Assembly: GCA_001275005.1 (NCBI GenBank)
Contig: JWZX01002315.1
Coordinates: 1-18,509 of the forward strand
Origin: Chrysochromulina tobinii
Taxonomy: Eukaryota; Haptophyta; Prymnesiales; Chrysochromulinaceae
DNA: 18,509 bases
Reading direction: 5' to 3'
How positions within the stretch are numbered: position 1 is the stretch's first letter; every line of letters starts with the position of its first letter. The translations under genes were made by a program, and so were the position numbers. Below are positions 1-7,095 of the stretch, in pieces. A model generated the notes under the pieces. It was given only the letters and a program-made list of their open reading frames with translations. It had not been told where the DNA came from and did no database searches.

Positions 1-3000
1 GAAGACGTCCTTTCCCCACAGCGGGCGCTTGAGCACCCCACGGAGCAGCAGCTTGTGCGCTTGCGCCGGCACTGGACGCCCTCGTTGCACGAGCTCGGCC
101 ACGAGCTGCTCCACAACGGTCGGCATGGTGTGACTCCACTCGTCTGTGAAGGTAGCCGCCACAGTGTGAAGCAGCCGAGCCGCGGGATCGATCTCCGACG
201 TGGGAGCTGCGTGCGAGATCGCGGAGGCCATCGCCAGCACGAGCGAGGGGACTCGGGGACGAAGCAATTGACGAAGCAATTGACGAAGCTCGCTCGCCGC
301 GGCGAAGGAGATCACTGCCCCGTGAGCGCTCGTGGCGCCGTCGTGAGCGCTCGTGGCGCCGGGTGCCGGTACTACCGAGCTGCCACTGCTGCCGCCGCTG
401 CCGCCTCCGCCGCCGCTGCCGCCTCCTTGGGCGAGCAGCAGCAGTGCCCGTAGGAGTGCCAAGCCAGCACCGCGGCTCTCTGGCTCTGCGGAGCGATCGG
501 CACCAAAGGGGGCAACGGCGAGATCCCACAGCGCAGTGAACGCCGGCTCGCTAGAGCACAGGGCGTTTGGATGGATTTGAAGCATCACAGCTGCCAGCCG
601 GAGCGATGGAAGTAACGCCTCGTCAGAGTACCAGCGCACGGCCGCCGCGTTCAGCACGGCGGCCAGGGCGGCGGCGAGGTGCGGGGCGCCCACGGCGGCG
701 CCGATGCTCGCTAGTTGAGCCTGTCGGCTGGCGAGGATGGCGCCGTGTTGGGCGGCGGGTGGTCCTCCCGCCGCGGCGCCCAGCACGGCGCCCACCCCCT
801 CATCGAGAGCTGCCATGTCCAGAGCGAGCATGTCGAGGGCGAGCATGTCGACGAGGCCGGCGAGGCAGCATGGGTAGCCTCGCCGGCAGAAGAGCTGCGC
901 GTGCAGCAGCACACACGCCTCCCACGCCTCCCGAGCCGCCGCGCGCACAGCCTCCTCGTGTTGGACGGTGTGGAAAGGATGGCCCCTGGGTTCGTCAAGG
1001 ACGGTGTGGAAAGGATGGCCCCTGGGTTCGTCAAGGACGGTGTGAAAAGGATGGCCCCTGGGTCGCCAGTGGGAAGGGGCGGCGAGCCATCCGCAACGTG
1101 ACCAGCCCACGCAACAGCTCGAGCACAGCTCGCTCGCCTGATGGAGGAGGCCATCGAGGGTCATCAGTGGTCATCAGTGGTCATCAGTGGTCATCAGAGA
1201 TCATCAGTGGTCATCAGTGGTCATCAGAGCACAGCTCGCTCGCCTGATGGAGGAGGCCATCAAGGGTCATCAGTGGTCATCAGTGGTCATCAGTGGTCAT
1301 CAGAGGTCATCAGTGGTCGTCAGAGCTCGCTCGCCTCCTCCCACAGGCCCTCGCTTGCCGCGCACGCCCCCTCAGCCGCCGCCGCACGCTGCAGTGCAGG
1401 CAGCACGTGCTTCGTCATGAGCTGGAGCACGAGGACCGAGGCGGCGTCGGCCGCCGCCGCCGCGCCGATCTGAGCAGCCGTTACGGCAGACGCCAGTGCC
1501 GCCGCCGTCTCGGGCGCCGCCGCGCCGCCGCTGGGCGCCGTGTCGGGCGCGTAGGCCGGCGCCGTCTTGGGCAGCAGGTGCGCCACGAGGGCACGAAGCC
1601 ACGTGGCAACGGCCTCAGCGCGCGCCGCGTCGTCGGCCGCGACGGCCGCCTCGAGTGACGTTTGGTCGACGAGCGCGGCCCAACGGCCCTCGTATGTGAG
1701 CGTGCCGTCGGCCGCTCGGCAGCTGCACTCGAGCCACGCGACCGCCGCGAACAGCGCGTGGGTTTCGTCAGCGGCGCTCGCGTGTTGGCGCTCGCGGATC
1801 GCATGTGCATGCAAGCCCGTCTGGTCGCCAAAGAGGTCGGAGGGCGCGAACGCAGCACAGAGGGCGCTGCCTGTGTGGCGGCAGAGGCTCAGCATTCAAT
1901 CAGAGGCAATCAGAGGCAATCAGAGGCACTCAGAGGCAATCAGAGGCAATCAGAGGCAATCACCTGCGTGGCGGCAGATGCTCAGCAGCGCCGCATAGAC
2001 TGCGGCCGCCTCCAGAGCGCCGTGATGGGCAGCCTCGAGAGCGCCGTGTTGGGCAGCCTCCTTGGCGCCGTGTTGGGCGGTCCCCGGATCGCTCCCCATT
2101 CCAAAGCGCCGTGCTGGGCGGCCCATCGTCGGCAGGCACGCGATGGCCAAGGAGAAGGCGGCGCGGAGGGTCTCAGGGGACCCTTGGCCTTCGATCCAGA
2201 CGCCGCCGCACACCTCGGCAACGACCGAGCAGAGCTCCAGCCCAATGCGAAGGACCGAGTGCGAAAAGGGTGTCCCTCGCTGGCAGAGCGCGTTGAAGAC
2301 GTCGAGGCACAGCGTGTGCCACTCCTGCCCCATGGGCACAAACGGCTCTGCTCGAGCATGCGATCTCCCCTCGATGAGATCCAGATCGTCACCTCGAGGA
2401 CGAGCGTGCAATCTCGTCCCGTCATCAACCCTCATCAGCCGCCGGTGTGCCCGCACCATCGCCACGGCGCACTCGAGAGCTCCCTCGAGCTCAAGCCAGC
2501 TCGCCGCTTGAGATGCAATCTCGAGAGCTCCCTCGAGCTCAAGCCAGCTCGCCGCCAGCGCGCCCGCCTCGCGCCCCACACGGAAGCCCTCCGCAAGCGC
2601 CGCAGTGAGCCGCTCAGCACACCTTGCCGAGCCCCGAGCGTGCATGCACAGGGCGCACAGCTCCACCAACGTCGTCGTCCTCCACTGAGTGACGTCCTCT
2701 TCGGACCAGCCGTCGCCTGCTCCCGGATGGTGTGAACGTTCACACCACACCGGGCGCACGAGCACACCCAAGAGCGCCTCGAAGAGCTGTGAACGGAGCC
2801 GCTCGGAAGCGCCGTGGTGGGCGCTGCTCGACTCGAGGGGCGACGTCATTGACGAACCTGATGAGGGCCGCGTGAGCCGCTCGATCTCGGCCCAACCTCG
2901 AGGCGCCAGCAGAACTTCCCACACCGGGGGCAAGAGCGCCGTACTGGGCGGCGGCACGAGCCACGTCGCCGTAGCCGCATCGCCGTAGCCCTCCGTGGCC

Positions 3001-4139
3001 GGGGCGCCGTACTGGGCGTCGGGCGCCGTGCCGGGCGCTCGAGACGCCGCGAGCCCGAGCAGCGTGCTGAGCAGCGCATAAGTATGAGAGCAGGCCGTTG
3101 GAGTGCCGAGCAGCGTGCCGGCCTCGTGGGACATGAGGGCCTGCGTGACAGCACAGATGGGTCGCAGGGTCGCGTCCCTCTCGCGCTCCGTGCTGCAGCG
3201 CGTGCGCAGGCTCAGCAAGAGGGCCGGCACCACATCCGCGGCCAGCTGGCGCAGGAGCCACCTCACAGCCTCGGGGCGCGTCGGTAGAGCCTCCACAGCC
3301 CCGATGAGCTCCGTCAGCACCTCGGCGGCGAGCTGCGCGGCGTACGGGCCGCCTTCGGATCGCATGGCACGCACGAGGCCGGTGGCGAGGTTGGGCAGGG
3401 TCGATAGCTCGGAGAGCACCAAGCCCGAGTGCACCCAGTGCTGCAGCGCCTGCAAGCACAAGAGCAGAAGGCCGTCCGATGCGGCGCAGCTGTCGAGGTA
3501 GCTCATCACGTCGGCGGACACCTCCTGCAAGAGGGTGGTGAGCGGCTTGGACTGCAGGGGCCGGTGCAGGACCTCAAACGCCACGTCTTGGAGCAGGTGG
3601 AGCGCCAGCAGGTGCATCGGCGGCTCGCTCCGCCCGAGGGATAAGCACCAGTCAAGGAGACGATCGCACTCGTGGCCGTCGACGCAGGCGAGCGCGCACA
3701 GCAGCGAGCACGCTTGCCGTCGCGCTGGCGTCACCTCGACGGCATCGGTCCACAGCTGCCTCACCAGCGGCACGAGGACAGGGGGCTGGGGCGCGCCGCT
3801 CAGCCTCGCCTGTCGCACGAGCGACAAGCAGAGGCTGAGCAGTCCGTGCACAATGGCGTGCTCAGGTGGCGCCGACTGAAGAGCCGCCAATGCGCACGGC
3901 CAGCACTCGGGCGTCTGCATCAGGCTCATGATGTAGTGGTTGGCGTCTGCCACGGCTGGTCCAGAGGGCTGCACAGCAAGGACGGAGATGGCGGCGAGGA
4001 GTCGCGACACCAGCTCCGGGTTGATGTTGCGCACTGCCGCTGCAGTGGCCTCGTCTGTTTCGGTCATCTCGCGTGCCATGGCCTCAGCTTCAGCCATCGC
4101 GCGCGCCTCGGCCTCAGCTTCAGCCATCGTGTACGCCAT
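1..4139 (-). CDS. Transportin-3/importin-13-like nuclear import receptor (partial at C-terminus)
   Basis: Importin-beta-superfamily karyopherin. The family carries cargoes such as SR splicing factors into the nucleus with Ran. Collinear matches to transportin-3 that I recognise by eye: an N-terminal helix around SLMQTPECWPCALAAL; LCLQALQHWVHSGLVL, where the family has a CLGSWFNLGVL helix; DGWSEEDVTQWR, where it has an acidic DDFGEFRMR stretch; AAVYAALLSICRHAG; CVLLHAQLFCRRG; and LRLAAVMLQIHPN. Proposed exons: 4139-1964, 1870-1335, 1132-1067, 954-1. Intron 1 is GT-AG and phase 1; introns 2 and 3 need GC donors. The start is the first ATG after an upstream GTG-containing run. About 1240 residues are visible against about 920 in animals; the excess is low-complexity insertions (AQHGALEAA-type repeats, Gly/Ser runs, a 48-bp duplication). 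The very C-terminus lies beyond the left edge. Family call is firm; exon junctions between 1335 and 954 are provisional. Confidence 0.82.
955..1066 (-). repeat. 36-bp minisatellite, probably intron 3 of the importin gene
   Basis: About three copies of a 36-bp unit start at 963, 999 and 1035 (plus-strand core GGTGTGGAAAGGATGGCCCC). Because 36 is divisible by three, the array stays open in one frame and could be read as a 12-residue coding repeat. However, the conserved sequence upstream (RGLVTLRMARRPFPL) and downstream (EAVRAAAREAWEACVLLHAQ) lie in different frames. A GC donor at CCACTG|GCGACC and an acceptor at CACGAG|GAGGCT would remove the array and join them to a good family match. This is inference; no transcript evidence is available. 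Confidence 0.45.
1138..1334 (-). repeat. Intron 2 of the importin gene: two 106-bp units built of 10-bp repeats, GC donor
   Basis: Plus-strand repeats of GGTCATCAGT or GGTCATCAGA occupy about 1159-1228 and 1264-1322. Each array is preceded by GAGCACAGCTCGCTCGCCTG (1121 and 1227), giving a 106-bp tandem unit. On the coding strand the exon reads ...GGGAGGAG|GCGAGCGAGCTC, and both 106-bp units end CTCCATCAG|GCGAGCGAGCTG, so exon sequence is again duplicated around the acceptor. No GT lies at the expected donor, so I infer GC-AG. The acceptor may be CAG|GCGAG (1138) or CAGGCGAG|CGAGC (1133). Only the latter gives the helical sequence RAVLELLRGLVTL, which fits the family. Confidence 0.6.
1871..1963 (-). 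repeat. Intron 1 of the importin gene: 10-bp tandem repeat with duplicated exon end
   Basis: A 93-nt GT-AG intron (donor CACGCAG|GTGATTG, acceptor CCACACAG|GCAGC). Joining phase 1 to phase 1 restores RHAG-SALCAAF, which matches the transportin-3 helix on both sides. Nearly the whole intron is a 10-bp repeat (plus-strand unit CAATCAGAGG, one copy CACTCAGAGG). The 24 nt before the donor (TGCTCAGCATCTGCCGCCAC then GCAG) recur at the intron's 3' end with three mismatches (TGCTGAGCCTCTGCCGCCAC then ACAG). The 3' part also carries AGCATTCAATCAGAGG (plus strand), 15 of 16 bases identical to a block in an intron of the UBA gene. Confidence 0.85.
2472..2567. repeat. 48-bp in-frame tandem duplication inside the importin gene
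   Basis: The segment beginning CTCGAGAGCTCCCTCGAGCT recurs 48 bp later (2472 and 2520). In the importin frame it gives a duplicated helix, SWLELEGALE, separated by IASQAA. The second copy is the one expected from the family alignment; the first looks like a recent insertion between two HEAT repeats. Confidence 0.8.
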
Positions 4140-4478
4140 GTGTGCCGCTCGGCTAAATTCGTGGCCCACTTGCGCGCGGGGCGCGCGGCGGCTTTCGCTC
4201 GCGTCGAGACTGCGATCGATGCAAAAGCGAGCGCGTATTCACGTGAAGACAGACCGGGGAGCAACTCACTTTTCCCCAGCCGGCGCGAGCTCCGGACGGA
4301 GTCTGTGGAATTCGACTGTATGTGGAACATACGTACGAGTTGCCTTGTGTGAGTGCCGGCGGCCCACACCTGCATATCGGCGCCATGATCGGCGCCCCCC
4401 CCCCCTCATCCATGCCCTCAAAACCCCCCGCGCTCGCCGCCTCAGGGCTCAGGCCTCAAGTAGCCCTCACGTACGCCC
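4140..4478. other. Intergenic: importin promoter side and UBA-gene 3' flank
   Basis: This lies between the 3' end of the UBA gene and the start of the importin gene, both on the minus strand. It holds a C-homopolymer run of about 13 near 4394-4406. It also has a perfect inverted repeat, GTATGTGGAACATAC (4318-4332), about 180 bp upstream of the importin ATG. I see no TATA box and no open reading frame that resembles a protein. Confidence 0.6.
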
Positions 4479-6213
4479 TCACGTGCGGTAGTGCTGAGGC
4501 TTGCGCGGGCTCGCACAAAACAAGCCGCCGCCGCTCGCTTCCTTGCGCCGGATCAACTCCTCGAGCTTCGACTGCGCAGGCTGCAGCCGCCGGGCGTCCA
4601 CCCCAGCCGCCTTTGCGGCCTCCACGGCCCTGTACAGCTCATCCAGCTCAGGCTGTGAAAACCATCCTTTGGGGTTGAGAGCACTCTCAATCTCCATCAA
4701 GGCCTTCTCGCGCTGCTGCTCACGATGGCGCCGCTCCGCGGCACGTGCGAGGCACATTTGAGCGACGGAACTCACAATGCGATGCACGTGCGCGGCGGTC
4801 TGAGCCGGCGCCTCGAGCACGATCACGTCACGCGCGCGAGCCCATTGCGCCACCTCCTCCGACTCCACCTGCCGCCGGCCGTGGCCGCCGCCGCCACCGC
4901 CGCTGCCGCCACCGCCGCCGATGCCGATGCCGCCACCGCCGCCACCGCCGCTGCCGCCACCGCCACCGCCGCCGCTGCCGATAACAGCAACCCTGAGTCC
5001 ATCGCCGCCCAACACGGCGCCCGCTCTCGCCGCTCGCACCTGTGCCGTCCCTAAAAGGGAAGGTGCCATCCGCCTCCATGATAGCCGCCGTGTTGGGCAC
5101 GCCCTCGTCGACCTGCGCGGGCGCGGCCAGCAGCGCGGTCGTCGCCGCCTCCATGTTGCCATCCACCTCCGACAGCACCCTGGCAGCTCGCTCCTTTGGG
5201 AAGCCCATCTCGACGAGCTGCTGCACCTTGGCTTTGGCCCTCTCAGCCCTCTCAGCCTCGAAGGGGTCGACCACACCGACGAGTACAATGCTCAGCACGG
5301 CGCTGTCCGCGAGCGCGGCGTACTCTGGAGGCACGACGGCGTCGGTGCCCGCGACGGCGCCCGTCGGCGCGAGGGCCGGCAAGTCCGCAAAGTCCGCAAG
5401 GATGCCTCCGGGCGCAGCCTTCACCTGTACGTGCGCGAAATTTCGTCGCCTTGACATCCGCCTTGAGCATGCAATCAGAGGCCATCAGAGGCCATCAGAG
5501 GCCATCAGAGGCCATCAGAGGCCATCAGAGGCCAACAGAGGCAATCAGAGGCAATCAGAGGCAATCACCTGGGCGCGCGCGAGTTTCGTCGCCTCGTCGC
5601 AAAAGCGCTTCGCCTCCTCGTAGCTCTTTCTGTCCGCAAGCTTGAAGAGTACGATGACAGCCGCTGTGGAAAGGTGGCTCGCGGGCAGGTAGTCCGACCA
5701 CGCTGCATGCAACCAGAGGCAATCAGAGGCAATCAGAGGCCATCACCTGGCAGGTAGTCCGACCATGCTGCATGCAACGGCGCCTCGACATCCGCCTTAA
5801 GCATGCAATCATAGGCAATCAGAGGCAATCAGAGGCAGGCAATCAGAGGCAATCAGAGGCATGCAATCAGAGGCAATCAGAGGCCATCAGAGGCCATCAC
5901 CTGCATGCAACGACGCCTCGTACACGTCAAGCTCGATGCGCACCTCGCGTAACGGCACGCTGTGTGCATGCTGCGCGACGCCCACCGGACGATCCAGCCG
6001 CTTGCATGCCCCCGTGCGCCCCACGTCGAAGACGACGACAGGCAGCCGCTCGACGGCCTTGGCACGAGCATGCCGAGGCCCACCCTCCCCACCCTCCCGG
6101 GCCTCTCCCTGCATCTCCGCCCACCATGGCGGCGGCGGCCTGTACCCGTACCATCCACCATACCAGGGCGAGTACCACGGCGGCGCGCCCCACCAACTGG
6201 CGCGCCCCACCAT
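4479..6213 (-). CDS. Small-GTPase-like (degenerate) plus UBA domain protein, four exons
   Basis: Proposed exons: 6213-5901, 5702-5569, 5424-5113, 5039-4479 (439 residues); all junctions are in phase. Residues 57-200 follow the small-GTPase order: LPVVVFDVGRTGACKRL at the P-loop position but without GK[ST]; VRIELDVYEASLHAAW where DxxG switch II belongs; AAVIVLFKLADRKSYEEAKR like the Rab strand/helix VxDxxxxxSF; and ILADFADL where NKxD belongs. Residues about 215-250 are a good UBA domain (KVQQLVEMGFPKERAARVL, with MGF and a C-terminal LL), so ubiquitin binding is likely. A poly-Gly linker and a charged helical tail ending LEELIRRKEASGGG follow. The N-terminus is Trp/Tyr/Pro-rich and the start is uncertain; METs near 6115 are alternatives. 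Nucleotide binding looks lost. The domain pairing is unfamiliar to me; the GTPase assignment is inference, the UBA is solid. Confidence 0.68.
5040..5112 (-). other. Ordinary 73-nt GT-AG intron of the UBA gene
   Basis: Donor GCGCAG|GTCGAC follows the UBA domain; acceptor is GGCACAG|GTGCGAG with a pyrimidine run TTCCCTTTT upstream. Phase 0 on both sides. It joins LLAAPAQ to VRAARAGAVLGG and explains the frame change. It has no 10-bp repeats, unlike the gene's other introns. Confidence 0.7.
5425..5568 (-). repeat. 10-bp repeat intron in the UBA gene (between LARAQ and VKAAPGG)
   Basis: A 144-nt GT-AG intron: donor GCGCCCAG|GTGATTG, acceptor CACGTACAG|GTGAAGG, phase 0. About ten copies of the 10-bp unit (CATCAGAGGC or CAATCAGAGG, plus strand) fill 5469-5566. 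The exon end GAGGCGACGAAACTCGCGCG then CGCCCAG recurs imperfectly at the intron 3' end as AAGGCGACGAAATTTCGCGC then ACGTACAG. The block at 5447-5476 matches 5781-5810 in the preceding intron with two mismatches in 30 bp. Confidence 0.85.
5703..5900 (-). repeat. 10-bp repeat intron in the UBA gene with an embedded 21-nt micro-exon-like copy
   Basis: Donor TTGCATGCAG|GTGATGG; final acceptor TTGCATGCAG|CGTGG; phase 1. The 10-bp arrays lie at about 5806-5900 and 5714-5746. In the middle, 5767-5747 is bounded by an acceptor-like TTGCATGCAG and a donor CTGCCAG|GTGATGG. It encodes AWSDYLP, the same seven residues that start the next exon. The exon end CGAGGCGTCGTTGCATGCAG recurs before this copy with one mismatch. 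Including or skipping the 21 nt keeps the frame. Skipping gives a 198-nt intron; including it requires a 44-nt second intron. Confidence 0.75.
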
Positions 6214-6270
6214 ACCAGGGCGAGTACCACGGCGGCGAGGTGCACGGTCTGATTACCTCTGATTGCGCGC
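6214..6270. other. 57-bp gap between two minus-strand genes, with a 30-bp duplication extending into the UBA gene
   Basis: A 30-bp block (starting CACCATACCAGGGCGAGTAC, plus strand) occurs at about 6160-6189 and again at 6208-6237. It encodes WYSPWYGG-type sequence that also resembles the last exon of the neighbouring Gly/His-rich gene (GLYSPWY). The gap is very short for separate eukaryotic transcription units. A read-through or fused transcript is possible, using acceptor CCAG|TTGG in phase. Confidence 0.4.
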
Positions 6271-7052
6271 CTAGTACGGCGCGTACCTGTAGAGGAGGGA
6301 GGCACCCAGAGGCATCCGAGGCACTCAGCGGACATCAGAGGCAACCAAGGCTACCAAAGTCACTCAGAGCCACTCAGAGCCACGCAGAGGCAATCGAAGG
6401 CACTCAGAGCCACTCAGAGGCCATCGGAGGCTGTCTGCGTGTACCAAGGCGAGTAGAGGCCGCCGAGCAACGGTAGGTACAGGGTGCTCAAGAGTAAGCC
6501 CTCGGTGAACCCGAGCGCGAAGCCGTCATAGCCGAAACCGTAGCCGTAGCCGCCGTAACCTGCCTCGACGACCGTGATGTTATTGACGGTCTCGCCGCCT
6601 TGATGGCCGCCGCCGTCGTGTTGGCTGCCGCCGTCGTGGCCGCCGTGATTGCCGCCGACATCTTGAAGGGATTCCACGTGCTTCTCCCCTCCACCTCGCA
6701 GCTGGTCATCCGTGCCATGCCCACCGTGGTGGCCGCCGTGATCGCCAAAGTCGCCGTGATGATCGCCGCCGTTGTGGCCCCCATAATCTCCTCCATGTCC
6801 ATCTTGATGGCCGCCGAAATCGTGGCCACCATGATGGCCGCCGAAATCGTGCCCACCATGATGACCGCCGCCGAAATCGTGGCCGCTGTGATGAACGCCG
6901 CCAAAGTCGTGGCCACCTCCGAATCCGCCTCCGCCAAAGTCGCCGCCACCGCCGACGCCGTCCATTTGCGTCCTAGATCCAAAAATGGAAGAACTTCGGA
7001 ACTCCTGGAGAGCCCGCTTAGCAAACGAGCTCCCTGGGGGCGCATCCAACAT
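6271..7052 (-). CDS. Gly/His/Asp-rich repeat protein with hydrophobic C-terminus
   Basis: Unknown function. Exons 7052-6445 and 6286-6271, 207 residues; the second exon adds only G(split)-Y-A-P-Y and a TAG stop. An N-terminal stretch is followed by repeats such as GGHDFGGHHGGHDFGG and GGDYGGHNGGDHHGDFGDHG (about residues 35-110). Next come a second Gly/His run, NNITVVEAGYGGYGYGFGYD, and a hydrophobic tail FALGFTEGLLLSTLYLPLLG that could be a membrane or signal-like segment. The His/Asp density suggests metal binding or a structural extracellular role, but this is only composition. An alternative ATG at 6965 would remove the first 29 residues. It is divergent from the CobW-like gene with only 43 bp between the ATGs. 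The intron junction was chosen for its pyrimidine-rich acceptor CCCTCCTCTACAG. Confidence 0.6.
6287..6444 (-). repeat. 158-nt intron of the Gly/His-rich gene with degenerate 10-bp repeats
   Basis: Donor TCGCCTTG|GTACACGC; acceptor TCTACAG|GTACGCGC; phase 2. The exon start GTACGCGC resembles the intron start GTACACGC. The interior contains degraded relatives of the 10-bp repeat (coding strand CCTCTGAGTGGCTCTGAGTG and similar). It looks like an older member of the intron family seen in the two downstream genes. Confidence 0.55.
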
Positions 7053-7095
7053 TTAAGCAAGTTCTCGGAAGAAACCGCAAAGGGAAACACAATAG
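7053..7095. promoter_or_regulatory. Possible shared divergent promoter
   Basis: Only 43 bp separate the ATG of the Gly/His-rich gene (minus) from the ATG of the CobW-like gene (plus), or 130 bp if the downstream ATG at 6965 is used. The stretch is less GC-rich than its surroundings. No TATA box is visible. Co-regulation is inferred from geometry alone. Confidence 0.35.

Noticed and set aside
1159-1322. Box C/D snoRNA-like TGATGA and CTGA motifs in the second importin intron
   Set aside because: Both motifs arise in every repeat unit. There is no terminal stem and no single C...D' arrangement of normal size.
1805-2296. Plus-strand reading frames translating the 10-bp repeats (SEAIRGNQRQ-type proteins), also at 5200-5645 and 5772-6476
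   Set aside because: They are antisense to well-supported exons, and the repeats are intronic. The peptide regularity is a by-product of the 10-bp period (30 bp = 10 residues).
4318-4332. Perfect inverted repeat GTATGTGGAACATAC as an operator
   Set aside because: A 6-bp arm with a 3-bp loop is short and single-copy here. It is worth noting but not enough to call a binding site.
5466-5570. CRISPR-like array
   Set aside because: The repeats are contiguous 10-bp units with no unique spacers, lie inside a eukaryotic intron and have no cas genes nearby.
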